Source: Salinimonas lutimaris (GTDB lineage Bacteria; Pseudomonadota; Gammaproteobacteria; Enterobacterales; Alteromonadaceae). Taken from it: a DNA stretch of 64,000 bases. Position numbers and translations under genes: made by a program. The notes beneath the pieces were generated by a model, which saw only the letters and a program-made list of their open reading frames with translations, had not been told where the DNA came from and made no database searches. Each line of letters starts with the position of its first letter. Position 1 is the first letter of the stretch. The stretch is taken from positions 3,806,001 through 3,870,000 of the forward strand of contig NZ_CP036536.1 in NCBI RefSeq assembly GCF_005222225.1, written 5' to 3'. Below are positions 25,834 to 36,364 of the stretch, piece after piece.

Positions 25834-28323
25834 TCAGTCCATTGCCTTTTTGGTCTTAGTGGTTGGCATGGCAGTGGTCGGATCTTCCGGCCAATAGTGT
25901 TTTGGGTAACGTCCTTTCATCTCTTTTTTCACCTCGTGATAACTGCCCTGCCAGAACGCCGGAATATCGCGGGTCATCTGAACCGGACGCCCGGCCGGTG
26001 ACAATAACGAAAAAACCACGGTAACCTGGTCTTCCGCCACGGTCAGTATGGTATTTTCGCCATACATCTCCTGCATTCTTACCGGCAGCACAACCTGCCC
26101 GTCGTTTTGATAATCCAGTTTATGCGACAGCCCGGAGGGTACCTTGATGCGTGGCGGCAAATATAAGTCCAGCGCATGTTGCTGTGACCAGGGCAATGAA
26201 GGATGTAACACTTTGGCCCAACGTATGGTCTGTACTTCCTCTAATGTTTTTAGCCCGGCCAGTAGCGGTATCAGCAGGTTGTCGTCAAAATGATTAAACA
26301 GATGCACCACATCCGGCCATGCCGGGGCTTCATCAAATGCCTGAGGCTGCGATAGATTGAGCAGGGCCGCCAGCGCCAGCCGGTTCAGCCACTGCCGGGT
26401 ATCCGGTTCCAGTTTCAGTGAGCCAGCATCCTGCTGTCGCAGATAGGTCAGCCAGGCCCGGCCTATTTCCTTGCGGCTCATGCCACTGACCGGCTCTGAG
26501 CTGATGATGATATTGCCAAATCCGGAAACCTGGCGGGCCCGCATTTGTTTTTCTGTGGCCGAATAGTCCACCTGCTGTTGCTGATAAAATTTATCACCAA
26601 ACCAGTGCTGCAACAGGCCCAGGCTCAGCGGCTGTGCTAGTCGGATTTTTATCTGTGAGCCGAGTTGCTGCGCCTGTAACACCGCAATCCATTCGTGCCG
26701 GGCCGCTCCACCGTTAAGCTCAGCACGTTTCCCGTTCACCATTTTCCACTGAGCGCCGTCCCGGGCAAAGGCAATATGGTCGGTATAGGCCTGTGCAATG
26801 GCCAGCCCCAGTCCCTCTTCCTGTAATGTTGCGGCCTGCGGTACATCGCTACCGGCCCCCAGCAGCGACAGATAACGCCGGGCCTGCCGGGTGATGCGCT
26901 GCCACTGAGCTCCGCCCATGGACGTGAGCGCCTCTTTTACCCAGGTCTGCTGCACAGTACCGGATTCTTCGGCCAGTGCTGCAATCACTGCCGCCTCACC
27001 AACAAACTGCGGCGCATTATCATGGATATGCATCAGCATATGAGCCAGCCGTGGATGGCAGGGAAATCCGCTCAGGCGCCGCCCGTATGGCGTCACAGAC
27101 ACCTTACCGTCATCCACCGACAATGCACCAATACGCTGTAGCAACTGTCGGGCAGACTGCTGCTGCGCCGGGCCCGGTACATCCAGCAGGGCCAGCTGAT
27201 CCAGCCCGCTGCCCCAGCTCAGTGCTTCGAGCATCAGCCCGCTGATATCTTCACGCAAGATTTGCGGTGTACTGTGCCGGGCCAGTCGCTCATGCTGTTC
27301 TTTTGCCCATAACCGGATACAAATTCCCGGTCCCAGACGGCCGGCACGCCCCAAACGCTGGGTGGCAGATGCCTGCGAAATCATCTGGGTCGTCAGCTGG
27401 CTCAGGCCACTGCCGGGATGAAACTCCGCCTGATTTTCCTGACCACTGTCCACCACCGCTTCAATATTTTCAATGGTCAGTGAGGTCTCAGCGATGTTGG
27501 TCGCCAGAATCACTTTTTGCCGGCCCTGATCATCCGGCTGCAGCGCCTGCTGCTGGGCGGCTTTATCCACGGCCCCGAACAACTGATGCACAATCACCGG
27601 CTGACCCGATAAACGCGGCTCAAGCAGTTGGCCCACCTTGCGAATGGCACCAGCACCGGGCAAAAATACCAACACATCGCCGTCGACCTGCTGCAATACA
27701 TCAAATGTGGCGTTTGCCACCACCTCGTGAAGCTTTTCGGCCTGTATCTGGCCGGTGTAACGGGTCTGTACATCAAACATCCGGCCGCTGGTCTGCAAGA
27801 CTTCGGCCTCGGGTAGTAGCGTTCTCAGAGCGTCGGTATCCAGCGTGGCTGACATCACAATCAGGCGCAGATCCTCGCGTAGCCCCTGTTGCACCTCCAG
27901 CGCCAGAGCCAGGCCAAAATCACTGTGAATGCTGCGCTCATGAAATTCATCAAAGATAATGATGGCAGTGTCTGCCAGCTCCGGGTCCTGCTGAATACGC
28001 CGGGCCAGAATCCCTTCTGTGATCACCTCCAGCCGGGTATGCTGGCTGACTTTACTTTCTCCGCGAATCCGGTAGCCAACGGTCTGGCCGACAGACTCTT
28101 TGAGCTGACTGGCCAGAAATCCGGCCAGATTACGCACCACCACCCGGCGCGGCTGCATCAGCAGAATCTTTTTATCCGGAAATGCCTGTAACAACGCCAG
28201 TGGAAGCACCGTAGATTTACCGGCACCTGGCGGCGCACCAACGATCACATTGTGTTGGGTCAGGGCCTCACATAACGGAGAGATAATAGCCTGAGCCGGA
28301 AAATCCGCTGGTCTTTTTGACAT
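25834..28323 (-). CDS. hrpB: ATP-dependent helicase HrpB
   Basis: An 829-residue DEAH-type RNA helicase-like protein. Motif I GAPPGAGKST (residues 29-38), motif II DEFH (in IFDEFHERSIHSDF), motif III SAT, and motif VI region QRLGRAGRLGPG are intact, followed by helicase-associated domains and the HrpB C-terminal domain. Full length compared with E. coli HrpB (about 810). The cellular role is poorly known; related proteins are linked to RNA metabolism and, in some species, cell wall synthase partners. Divergent from thpR. Confidence 0.94.
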   Translation of the reverse strand: MSKRPADFPAQAIISPLCEALTQHNVIVGAPPGAGKSTVLPLALLQAFPDKKILLMQPRRVVVRNLAGFLASQLKESVGQTVGYRIRGESKVSQHTRLEVITEGILARRIQQDPELADTAIIIFDEFHERSIHSDFGLALALEVQQGLREDLRLIVMSATLDTDALRTLLPEAEVLQTSGRMFDVQTRYTGQIQAEKLHEVVANATFDVLQQVDGDVLVFLPGAGAIRKVGQLLEPRLSGQPVIVHQLFGAVDKAAQQQALQPDDQGRQKVILATNIAETSLTIENIEAVVDSGQENQAEFHPGSGLSQLTTQMISQASATQRLGRAGRLGPGICIRLWAKEQHERLARHSTPQILREDISGLMLEALSWGSGLDQLALLDVPGPAQQQSARQLLQRIGALSVDDGKVSVTPYGRRLSGFPCHPRLAHMLMHIHDNAPQFVGEAAVIAALAEESGTVQQTWVKEALTSMGGAQWQRITRQARRYLSLLGAGSDVPQAATLQEEGLGLAIAQAYTDHIAFARDGAQWKMVNGKRAELNGGAARHEWIAVLQAQQLGSQIKIRLAQPLSLGLLQHWFGDKFYQQQQVDYSATEKQMRARQVSGFGNIIISSEPVSGMSRKEIGRAWLTYLRQQDAGSLKLEPDTRQWLNRLALAALLNLSQPQAFDEAPAWPDVVHLFNHFDDNLLIPLLAGLKTLEEVQTIRWAKVLHPSLPWSQQHALDLYLPPRIKVPSGLSHKLDYQNDGQVVLPVRMQEMYGENTILTVAEDQVTVVFSLLSPAGRPVQMTRDIPAFWQGSYHEVKKEMKGRYPKHYWPEDPTTAMPTTKTKKAMD

Positions 28324-28439
28324 AACTGCACCACTGTTTGTTGTAGATGGGAAATCGCAAGTTGCGCTATTTTACGTACCCGCAGTATAAATGCATAGTG
28401 AACCGGGTATTGCCACCCCATAAAACAGGAGCCTTAATC

Positions 28440-29072
28440 ATGAATATGCGATGCTTTGTCGGGCTCGATTTACCCGTACAGACCAAACTGGCACTGGAAG
28501 ACTGGCGACAACGGGCGCTGCCAGAGGTGATCACCCGTGATGCGCTGCCGATGCCAGCGGCTAAGATAAAGACCAAAGCCAGGGCAAATCAGCCGGCCAG
28601 ACCGGTCGCGGTCCCCACCGCAAACCTGCACATCACTCTGGGCTTTTTAGGTCAGATTAATCATCGTCAGCATGAGGCCGTGATGACCACGCTCAGCAAT
28701 GTACAGCAAGAACCCTTTGCACTGACGCTGGATTCCACCGGATTGTGGAACGGGCCCAAAATCTTGTTCTGCGCCCCTGAGACCCCACCCGCGCCGCTGA
28801 TGGACCTGGCCAGGCAGGTCAGAAAAGCAGCCCGTTTGGCTGGCATTGAAATGGAAAGCCGTGAGTACCGCCCGCATGTCACGATGGTGAGAAAAGCCCC
28901 GGTCACATTGCCGCCACCGCTGTTTACTCCACAGATAGAGGCAACCTTCAATCAGTTTCACCTGTTTGAGTCAGTCTCCTCCCCTCAGGGAGTCAGCTAC
29001 CCGATTCGGCACAGCTGGCCACTGATTCCTCATTTGAGTGTTCGCGAACGCCTAAAGCGTGGTTTGGCCTGA
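28440..29072 (+). CDS. thpR: RNA 2',3'-cyclic phosphodiesterase
   Basis: A 210-residue 2H phosphoesterase of the LigT/ThpR type, which opens 2',3'-cyclic phosphates on RNA. Both catalytic HxT motifs are present: H64-I-T66 (NLHITLGFLG) and H146-V-T148 (RPHVTMVRK). About 20 extra basic residues (38-58, AAKIKTKARANQPARPVAV) sit before the first motif, which is unusual compared with the E. coli protein. ATG at 28440 follows AGGAG; the frame from 28347 has no start signal. Short cytoplasmic protein, 75 bp before purU. Confidence 0.9.
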   Translation: MNMRCFVGLDLPVQTKLALEDWRQRALPEVITRDALPMPAAKIKTKARANQPARPVAVPTANLHITLGFLGQINHRQHEAVMTTLSNVQQEPFALTLDSTGLWNGPKILFCAPETPPAPLMDLARQVRKAARLAGIEMESREYRPHVTMVRKAPVTLPPPLFTPQIEATFNQFHLFESVSSPQGVSYPIRHSWPLIPHLSVRERLKRGLA

Positions 29073-29147
29073 TTTATCGCTCTTCGCCCTTTACTTACGG
29101 GCGTTGCACCGGTAAAAAGAGAAGCCTCACAGGAGTACACAAACCTT

Positions 29148-30002
29148 ATGCAACAAACCTTCAGACTTGTTATCGACTGCCCTGATCAGATTGGCCTGGT
29201 TGCCCGTGTGTCACAGTTTCTTGCTGACCACAGCGCCACCATCGTCGAGGCAAATCATCATACCGACCTGCAAACCGGTCGCTTTTTCATGCGCCACGAA
29301 ATTGGTGCTGATTCAATACAGCTGGATTACGACAGCTTCATCCGGGAATTTACCCCGCTGGCTAATGAGTTTCAGATGAACTGGAAGCTGACTGACTCCG
29401 GCCAGCAGCAGCGTGTAGCGCTACTGGGTAGCCTGGAATCACACTGTCTGATAGATCTGCTGCATCGCTGGCATACCGGCGAGCTGCACTGCGATATCCC
29501 GTGCATTATTTCTAATCACCCGCAAATGAAACAATTTGCCGACTGGTACAAGGTGCCATTTCACTGGGTTGATTTTAAAGGCCTGGGAAAAGAAGCCGCG
29601 TTTGCCCAAATTGAAACATTACTGGATGAGTACAAGATTGATCTGACCGTGCTGGCCAGATTCATGCAAATCATTCCTGATACCCTGTGTCGTAAGTTGG
29701 AAGGCCGCATGATCAATATTCATCATAGCTTTCTGCCATCATTTGCCGGCGCCCGGCCATATCAGCAGGCCTATGATCGCGGTGTTAAACTGATTGGTGC
29801 GACTTGTCACTATGTGACCAGTGATCTGGATGAAGGCCCGATCATTGAACAAAGCGTAAAGCGTATCAGTCACAGCGACAGTGCTCCGGATATGGTACGC
29901 AAAGGAAAAGATTGCGAAGTGACCGCGCTGGCCCACGGTGTGCGTTATCACCTGGAAGACCGGGTAATTATTCATCGCAATAAAACGGTGGTATTTGCCT
30001 GA
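29148..30002 (+). CDS. purU: Formyltetrahydrofolate deformylase
   Basis: A 284-residue enzyme that hydrolyses 10-formyl-THF to THF and formate, balancing one-carbon pools. It has an N-terminal ACT domain (residues 5-85, LVIDCPDQIGLVARVSQFL) and a formyltransferase-like domain with INIHHSFLPSFAGA (catalytic Asn/His) and SDLDEGPIIEQ (catalytic Asp). Length is standard. Start ATG 29148 with AGGAG 12 bp upstream. Convergent with ygjV; a GC-rich hairpin (about 30023-30044) lies between them without a T run. Confidence 0.95.
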   Translation: MQQTFRLVIDCPDQIGLVARVSQFLADHSATIVEANHHTDLQTGRFFMRHEIGADSIQLDYDSFIREFTPLANEFQMNWKLTDSGQQQRVALLGSLESHCLIDLLHRWHTGELHCDIPCIISNHPQMKQFADWYKVPFHWVDFKGLGKEAAFAQIETLLDEYKIDLTVLARFMQIIPDTLCRKLEGRMINIHHSFLPSFAGARPYQQAYDRGVKLIGATCHYVTSDLDEGPIIEQSVKRISHSDSAPDMVRKGKDCEVTALAHGVRYHLEDRVIIHRNKTVVFA

Positions 30003-30075
30003 CGGCAAATCTGCAGATATACGCGGGGGAAACGCAGCCCCCGCTGTACTAAGCTGTGATTTCTATGCTTTACTT

Positions 30076-30597
30076 CTACACCGTGGCCGGGCGGGTACGC
30101 CGCTGTAAACGCGCCAGATAAAACGCATTAGTCAGGGCAAACAGGCTCTCGGTAGCCGCCACTCCCCAGCTGTGATTGACCAGGGCATACGAAGCAAAAC
30201 ACACCGACCCGGTGATCATACACAGCCGTAAGCCGGCTTCACGGCAATACAGCTCCCCAAACCGATATAAAATAAAGGTCATCACAGGCAGGATTTCCAG
30301 CCAGCTGGTTTTGCCAGTCTGAATATTGATATAGCCGATAAGCGATGTCATCAGCACAATAAACACGCCGGTCAGGCGCGGGTCCACCAGTTTATTGGTA
30401 ATCAGCCGGTAGCTGGTACTCAGACCCGCCACACACATTACTAACACACCGGACCAGGCTTCCTGTAAAACCAGTGAGATAGAAATAGTAATACATAACC
30501 CCAGGTTTAAAAGGAGCACCTTGCGCTCAGTGTTTGACCAGAAAGACAGCACAGCTATCACTACCGGCAAACCATGCATAAACACATCAACTAGCAT
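30076..30597 (-). CDS. YgjV family inner membrane protein
   Basis: A 173-residue integral membrane protein with about five or six spans, resembling the Imp-YgjV family; function unknown. Two charged loops (near RLITNKLVDPR and YCREAGLR) separate the spans, and the tail is basic (RLQRRTRPATV), so the C-terminus is probably cytoplasmic. I chose ATG 30597, with GGAG 6 bp upstream; a GTG four codons earlier is possible. Divergent from the peptidase gene. Confidence 0.78.
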   Translation of the reverse strand: MLVDVFMHGLPVVIAVLSFWSNTERKVLLLNLGLCITISISLVLQEAWSGVLVMCVAGLSTSYRLITNKLVDPRLTGVFIVLMTSLIGYINIQTGKTSWLEILPVMTFILYRFGELYCREAGLRLCMITGSVCFASYALVNHSWGVAATESLFALTNAFYLARLQRRTRPATV

Positions 30598-30844
30598 CTG
30601 CCTCTCCACTCAAATAAACATGCTCGTTCAAAAATCGCGCGGAGTGTAAACCCACGTCAGGCATGGGCTCAAGCAGTTTTTAGTTATTTTTTTGTGACAT
30701 ATTTTTGTTGCGATTAACGGTCAGATTTTTACGATTTATGACAGCCAGAATGGCCCTGATTTTGGTCGGCATATTTTACTTATGCTGGCGTTGCTCTAGT
30801 ATGGCAAAAGTAAACAAAATGATAACGAACGACAGGAAGCACAG

Positions 30845-33019
30845 ATGAAAAAATTTAACGTAACTCTGACCGCGGCAGCGGTGGTGTTCGGACTTAGTGC
30901 CTGCGCACCGCACAGCGAGACAACCAGCTCACCGGCGGCCAGTGTTGAGCAAGCCAGTTTTGACAATGCTCTGCTACAACAGTTTACCGGGCCGTATGGC
31001 GGCGTGCCGGCTTTTGACAAGATGCAACTTGCTGACCTTAAGCCGGCGCTGGAACAAGCCATGGCGCTGAATCTTAAAGAAATTGAGGCTATTGCGAGCA
31101 ATCCGGCCGCGCCTACTTTTGAAAATACCATTGCTGCCATGGAACGTTCTGGCAGCGCTCTGGACCGGGTCTTCACTTACTATGGTATATGGAGCTCCAA
31201 CAAATCGAGCCCGGAGTTTCGTGCCATTCAGGCCGAAATGTCACCTAAACTATCGGCTTTTTTCACCCGGATTACGCAAAACCGTCAGTTATTTGAGCGC
31301 ATTAAGACGGTCTATGAAAGCGATGAGCTGGCTTCTCTTACCCCGGAACAACAACGTATAACCTGGCTTATCTACAATAACTTTGCACATAACGGCGCCA
31401 CGCTGGATGGCGAGAAAAAACAGCGCTATGCCCAGATCAATCAGGAGCTGGCCAAACTGTATACCCAGTTTTCTACCAACGTGCTGGCCGACGAAGAAAA
31501 TTATGTCACCTACATCGACAAATCCCAGTTAGGCGGACTGCCAGACGCCTTTATCAAGGCGTCAGCAGCCGCTGCCGAAGAACGTGGCCAGCCGGGCCAG
31601 TATGCTATTACCAATACCCGCTCATCCATGGACCCGTTTCTCACCTACTCCACCGACCGTGCGCTGCGCGAAAAAGTATGGCGTACCTATTACAACCGTG
31701 GTGACAACGGTGATGCCAGTGATAACAACGACATTATCAAACAGATTCTGATCCTGCGCGATGAGCGGGTTGAACTGCAGGGTTACGACAACTACGCGCA
31801 GTGGCGACTCGAAGACCGCATGGCAAAAAACCCGGATAACGCCATGGATTTGATGATGAAAGTGTGGCCGGCGGCCATTGCCCGGGTGGAAGAAGAAGTG
31901 GCTGATATGCAGGCCATTGCGGATAAAGACAATGCCGGTATTACCATTCAGCCGTGGGATTATCGCTTCTATGCTGAAAAAGTGCGTCAGGCCAAATACG
32001 ACCTGGACTCCAATGAAGTAAAAGCCTATCTGCAACTGGATAAACTGCGTGAGGCCATGTTCTATGTAGCCGGTCGCTTATTCAACTTTGACTTCAGTCC
32101 GGTGGAAGCGGGCAAGGTACCGGTCTTCCATCCGGATGTAAAAGTGTGGGAAGTCACCGATAAAACCACCGGGGAGCACATTGGCTTGTGGTATCTGGAC
32201 CCCTTCGCCCGTCAGGGTAAGCGCTCCGGCGCCTGGGCAACCACTTACCGTAGCTACACCACCTTTGATGGTAAAAAGACCGTGTTGTCGTCTAACAATT
32301 CTAACTTTGTCAAAGGCGCCAACGGCGAGCCAACTTTGCTGTCATGGGATGATGCAGAAACCTATTTCCACGAATTTGGTCATGCCCTGCACTTCTTATC
32401 CTCTGATGTAGCCTACCCCACCTCACACAGCGGCGTTCGCGACTACACTGAATTCCAGTCGCAGTTACTGGAGCGCTGGCTGACCACCGATGAGGTCATT
32501 GACAATTATCTGGTGCATTATAAAACCGGTGAGCCGATTCCATCTGAACTGGTGGCGAAAATCAAACGGGCGTCGACCTTTAACGAAGGCTTTAAGACTA
32601 CCGAATATATGGCCTCAGCGATAATGGATCTGCTCTACCATACTACCGACCCGGACCAGATTGACCCGGACAGCTTTGAGCGTGAGCAGCTGGGCAGACT
32701 GGATATGCCTGAAGAAATCGTGATGCGTCATCGCAGTACTCAGTTTGGCCATGTCTTCTCTGGTGAGGGCTATGCCGCAGCCTACTATGGCTATATGTGG
32801 GCCGAAGTGCTGACCGCCGATGCCGCTGAAGCTTTTGAGCAGGCCCCGGGCGGTTATTATGATAAAGAACTGGCAGCTAAGCTGGTGCAGTACCTGTTCT
32901 CAGTACGCAACGCGATGGACCCGGCGCAAGCGTATCGCCAATTCCGAGGCCGTGACGCCAACGTTGAGGCCCTGATGCGCGACCGCGGCTTCCCGGTGCC
33001 GAAAAATAAACCACAGTAA
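30845..33019 (+). CDS. dcp: M3 family peptidyl-dipeptidase, predicted lipoprotein
   Basis: A 724-residue zinc metallopeptidase of the M3A family (Dcp/oligopeptidase A group). The zinc motif is H509-EFGH-513 followed by ALHFL; the C-terminal GEGYAAAYYGYMWAEVLTADA block is typical of Dcp. The N-terminus has a lipoprotein signal peptide ending FGLSACAP, so the enzyme is anchored in the periplasm. E. coli Dcp lacks this; Alteromonadales and Xanthomonadales forms often have it. It removes C-terminal dipeptides. ATG follows AGGAAG; a strong terminator follows the stop. Confidence 0.9.
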   Translation: MKKFNVTLTAAAVVFGLSACAPHSETTSSPAASVEQASFDNALLQQFTGPYGGVPAFDKMQLADLKPALEQAMALNLKEIEAIASNPAAPTFENTIAAMERSGSALDRVFTYYGIWSSNKSSPEFRAIQAEMSPKLSAFFTRITQNRQLFERIKTVYESDELASLTPEQQRITWLIYNNFAHNGATLDGEKKQRYAQINQELAKLYTQFSTNVLADEENYVTYIDKSQLGGLPDAFIKASAAAAEERGQPGQYAITNTRSSMDPFLTYSTDRALREKVWRTYYNRGDNGDASDNNDIIKQILILRDERVELQGYDNYAQWRLEDRMAKNPDNAMDLMMKVWPAAIARVEEEVADMQAIADKDNAGITIQPWDYRFYAEKVRQAKYDLDSNEVKAYLQLDKLREAMFYVAGRLFNFDFSPVEAGKVPVFHPDVKVWEVTDKTTGEHIGLWYLDPFARQGKRSGAWATTYRSYTTFDGKKTVLSSNNSNFVKGANGEPTLLSWDDAETYFHEFGHALHFLSSDVAYPTSHSGVRDYTEFQSQLLERWLTTDEVIDNYLVHYKTGEPIPSELVAKIKRASTFNEGFKTTEYMASAIMDLLYHTTDPDQIDPDSFEREQLGRLDMPEEIVMRHRSTQFGHVFSGEGYAAAYYGYMWAEVLTADAAEAFEQAPGGYYDKELAAKLVQYLFSVRNAMDPAQAYRQFRGRDANVEALMRDRGFPVPKNKPQ

Positions 33020-33038
33020 CACTGTTTTTAATTGCTTC

Positions 33039-33069
33039 ACGCAGGCATGCTCATGCCTGCGTTTTATTC
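33039..33069 (+). terminator. Rho-independent terminator after dcp
   Basis: ACGCAGGCATG-CT-CATGCCTGCGT (33039-33062), a perfect 11-bp stem, followed by TTTATT. Confidence 0.9.
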
Positions 33070-33149
33070 CCCTGTCATAAATTACATACTTATCCACGCT
33101 GCCGCCGCTGATATTTTCAGGGTATATTTGTCAGCCACACGGTTAGCGC

Positions 33150-33176
33150 TAAAACAATAAAAATAACCGCCGATAA
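33150..33176 (+). promoter_or_regulatory. Sigma-28 (FliA) promoter of chemoreceptor gene
   Basis: TAAAACAA, 11 bp, then GCCGATAA: the -10 is a perfect match to the flagellar sigma-28 consensus and the -35 keeps TAAA, at the correct spacing. It lies 127 bp before the MCP start, placing this receptor in the flagellar class 3 regulon. Confidence 0.82.
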
Positions 33177-33302
33177 CCTGATTCCGGACCTGCCTGCTTC
33201 GGGAATATAAACGGATGTTTGTCGTCTTCTCGACACACCAGCTCAACATGATGCACACCTGCTTTTACGTCATGGTGCAATTGACACAGGGTTACAAAAA
33301 TA

Positions 33303-35222
33303 ATGAAATTCAGCGCGCTAAGTATCAAGCAAAAGCTTATTCTCATCTTACTGTTTGCAGTGCTCGCCTCAACCGCACTTATCAGTACCGTCAGTCAGTT
33401 TATCGCCCGGGATCTGCTGGCCGAGAACGTGGAACAGGGGCAGCTTCCCAGTCTGGTCAAACAATTAGGTAACCGGGTCGACAAAGAAGTCACCATGATG
33501 ACCACCATGGCCCATGCCGTGGCGACCAACCCTGACATTCTGGAATGGTCAGCCGCTGGCGCCAGTAAAACCAAAGAGCCACAGATAGTTGCCTATATGG
33601 GTGAACTGGCACGCTTTAACGATCTGGCCGTGGTGTCGTTTGTCGATCGCAAAACCTACAATTACTGGAACCAGGACGGCTTTTTACGCACCCTGAAAAA
33701 TGATCAGCTTGATGGCTGGTTTTTTGCCTATAAGGACAGTGGCGAAAATACCTCACTGAGTCTGTATAACGAGCCTGGCGTAGGTTACCGGTTATTTGCT
33801 AATTATCAGCAGCTTAACGGCCGGGGGATGTCCGGGGTGGCCAAATCGGTGGATGGACTGGTCAGTATTTTAAATGCCACCCGGATTGCCCGTACCGGCG
33901 ATGTGTTTATGGTCGACAGCCAGGGCCGTGTTATTGCCCACAAAGATGCCAGTCTGGTGGGTCAGGTCAGCCTTAATGAGCTGACCGATGCCCGCATCAG
34001 CCGCACGCTGCTAGCCCAGAATGAATTTAATCTGGCGCGGTTGGAAGCCGACACTGGCACACGTCTTTATGCCAGCACCTATGTTGCCAGCGCCGGCTGG
34101 TATGTCATTGCTCAGGTGCCCGAGGCAGAATTGTTTCTTGCGCTCAACGAGGCCACCACCCAGACAGTGTTGTGGGCCGTCGGCATCGCCGCAATATTTG
34201 CCGTTCTGGGTGTGATTCTGGCCGGTACCATCACCCGTCCTATTGAGCAACTGGCCGATACCTTCCAGGCGCTGGGCAAAGGCAATGGCGATCTGACTAC
34301 ACGACTGGCCATTCCGGCGCAGCAGGAGATGCGCCGGCTGGTCAGTGGTTTTAACAATTTTATCAGCGCGCTGCATGACACCATGTCATCGGTCTCCGAT
34401 ACCAGTCAGCATCTGCGCAATTCAGCCGCTAATGTGGCCGGAAAGTCGCAGGAAACCGAGCATGCCAGTCAGATTCAACGCGACCGTACAATTCAGGTGG
34501 CAGCCGCGCTGACCGAATTGGGCAGTTCAGTGGCAGAAATAGCTCGTTCAGCGCAAACCGCTGCCGACAGCGCCAATACTTCGGCTAAAACCACGCAGCA
34601 GGGCCGTGAGTTAACCACCGAGGCGGTCGGCGCCATCAGTACGCTATCCACCCAGGTGACCAGTGTGGCCAATACCATAGAAGCGTTGGATGAGCACACC
34701 AGCGCCATCGGCGGTATTCTGGAAACTATTCGCAGCATTTCAGAACAAACCAACTTACTGGCTCTGAATGCGGCTATCGAAGCTGCCCGGGCCGGCGATC
34801 ACGGACGGGGCTTTTCTGTGGTGGCGGATGAAGTGCGCACTCTGGCGCAGCGGGCCGCCAGTGCCACCGATGAGATTCAGCAGAAAATCGACAGCTTCAG
34901 AACCGACTCGCAGCAAGCAGTCTCGCAAATGCAGGCCAGCCGCGCCCAGACCGAGTCAGTGGTGGAAGCAGCCACGAATATTGATGTCTTGCTGGTACAG
35001 ATAGCGGCCGATATAGAGCGTATCAATGATATGAACGCGCAGGTGGCCACCGCCACAGAACAGCAAAGCAGTGTGGTACACGAGATCAGTCAGAATATTA
35101 ATGAAATCAGTGATACCAGCGAAGATAACCTGAATACAGCATCGCGCCTGGTGGATGTCAGCAGTGAACTGGACCAGCTGGCCAGCGAACTGGGTCAGCA
35201 GGTTGGCCGGTTTCGTTTGTAA
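33303..35222 (+). CDS. Methyl-accepting chemotaxis protein with periplasmic Cache domain
   Basis: A 639-residue transmembrane chemoreceptor. TM1 is residues 11-31, a double-Cache-like ligand domain spans about 35-280, TM2 about 288-308 ([20 protein letters not shown]), HAMP about 309-360, then the long coiled-coil signalling domain with the conserved hairpin tip [21 protein letters not shown]. It controls CheA kinase activity; the ligand is unknown (Cache domains often bind amino or organic acids). No CheR-docking pentapeptide is seen at the C-terminus. A near-perfect FliA promoter precedes it. Confidence 0.93.
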   Translation: MKFSALSIKQKLILILLFAVLASTALISTVSQFIARDLLAENVEQGQLPSLVKQLGNRVDKEVTMMTTMAHAVATNPDILEWSAAGASKTKEPQIVAYMGELARFNDLAVVSFVDRKTYNYWNQDGFLRTLKNDQLDGWFFAYKDSGENTSLSLYNEPGVGYRLFANYQQLNGRGMSGVAKSVDGLVSILNATRIARTGDVFMVDSQGRVIAHKDASLVGQVSLNELTDARISRTLLAQNEFNLARLEADTGTRLYASTYVASAGWYVIAQVPEAELFLALNEATTQTVLWAVGIAAIFAVLGVILAGTITRPIEQLADTFQALGKGNGDLTTRLAIPAQQEMRRLVSGFNNFISALHDTMSSVSDTSQHLRNSAANVAGKSQETEHASQIQRDRTIQVAAALTELGSSVAEIARSAQTAADSANTSAKTTQQGRELTTEAVGAISTLSTQVTSVANTIEALDEHTSAIGGILETIRSISEQTNLLALNAAIEAARAGDHGRGFSVVADEVRTLAQRAASATDEIQQKIDSFRTDSQQAVSQMQASRAQTESVVEAATNIDVLLVQIAADIERINDMNAQVATATEQQSSVVHEISQNINEISDTSEDNLNTASRLVDVSSELDQLASELGQQVGRFRL

Positions 35223-35236
35223 ACAGGTCAGCAGAT

Positions 35237-35264
35237 GCCAGAGCGCAGGTTTTCGCGCTCTGGC
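35237..35264. other. Inverted repeat between convergent MCP and lipoprotein genes
   Basis: GCCAGAGCGC (35237-35246) and GCGCTCTGGC (35255-35264) form a perfect 10-bp stem. Neither side has a T run, so termination here would be inefficient or Rho-assisted. Confidence 0.5.
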
Positions 35265-35271
35265 AGGCGAT

Positions 35272-36141
35272 TTAGCGGGAGATGGCCATTCTGGCCAGCT
35301 TGGCACTGTTAAGTGGTGACTTTTCCTGAGATACCCAGATTTCCTCTGGTCCATTTACACACACGCCTTCAACTTGTGCAAAATCCTCCAGCCTGGCCAC
35401 ACCGGTAAGCTGATAATCTTCAGAAATCGTCGCGACAAATGGCCGGAACAGGCCAATGGTACTGTTGTTATAACCGACTACCACAAACCGGTTGTTGTAC
35501 GGGTCCCAGTCAGCACCGGTAATGATACCTGGTAGTCCGTCGATAAAAGTCACCGGCTCCAGCGCCTGATCTTCCTGATTCGGATCAACATGGTATACCC
35601 GCACTTTGCGACTGGCCCAGCTTTTGGAAAACAGAATCAGTTTGCGGTCGTGATACACCAGTGACTCAGCATCAAAGTCGTGGGCATAGGGTAGATTTAT
35701 CGCCGGATCGTTATCTTTGTAGGTCAGTTTCAGGGTTTTAGCGATCTTGTAGGTAGCCTGAGATACCTTGCGTACCATGACATGGTCACGACGCCCATCG
35801 TTGTTACCCACATCCCCAATATAAAAATACTGATGGTCGGCGGTCACCGCTTCCCAGTCTTTATTTTTAAAGTCCAGCGGTTGCTCACCAATACTCTGCC
35901 CTTTACTGTTAATAGAAAACAGCACCGGGTCGTTACCCGAATCATTAATGGTCACAGCAATGCGCCCTGTGCACACCAGCCCGGAAGTTTCCTTCATCTT
36001 GTCGTTCAGCGTATGTTCTTCAACCAGCTTAATTGTCAGCGGCGGTTCGCCTGTTGCGCTGCACGCCGGTAACGCAGCCAGAATCCCGATCCATGCGCAG
36101 GCTAAAGCTCGCAAACTTAACCTTTTTTTTATTTTAATCAT
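35272..36141 (-). CDS. Beta-propeller-like lipoprotein of unknown function
   Basis: A 289-residue protein with a lipoprotein-type signal peptide (MIKIKKRLSLRALACAWIGILAALPAC). The mature part has repeated blade-like segments (GLVCTGRIAVTINDSGND, YIGDVGNNDGRRD, DAESLVYHDRKLILFSKSW, GADWDPYNNRFVVVGY, VEGVCVNGPEEIWVSQE), suggesting a propeller related to SdiA-regulated/phytase-like folds. Function is not known. I chose ATG 36141; the ATG at 36162 would place charged residues before the signal and has no better ribosome site. Monocistronic, convergent with the chemoreceptor gene. Confidence 0.72.
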   Translation of the reverse strand: MIKIKKRLSLRALACAWIGILAALPACSATGEPPLTIKLVEEHTLNDKMKETSGLVCTGRIAVTINDSGNDPVLFSINSKGQSIGEQPLDFKNKDWEAVTADHQYFYIGDVGNNDGRRDHVMVRKVSQATYKIAKTLKLTYKDNDPAINLPYAHDFDAESLVYHDRKLILFSKSWASRKVRVYHVDPNQEDQALEPVTFIDGLPGIITGADWDPYNNRFVVVGYNNSTIGLFRPFVATISEDYQLTGVARLEDFAQVEGVCVNGPEEIWVSQEKSPLNSAKLARMAISR

Positions 36142-36364
36142 TGAAAAATTTTTGCCTACCATTAGTTAGCCAGACTATGTCCATTTACAGCCTGAGTTGT
36201 ATGTACCACCAAGCTAGGTTAATACTAGGTTGTCCACACTCAGGTTCAGTACCGGACATACTATGTCATCCGTCTGCGTGCTTGCAAAGTACAAACAGAT
36301 AACGAATAAAAAACTATCGTTCAGACACCGTGTTCTGTGACGACTTATTATAAGGGAACTGCTT

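Noticed and set aside
27267-27959. 230-codon plus-strand frame
   Set aside because: Antisense to hrpB; Pro/Arg/Cys-rich composition typical of a shadow frame in GC-rich coding DNA.
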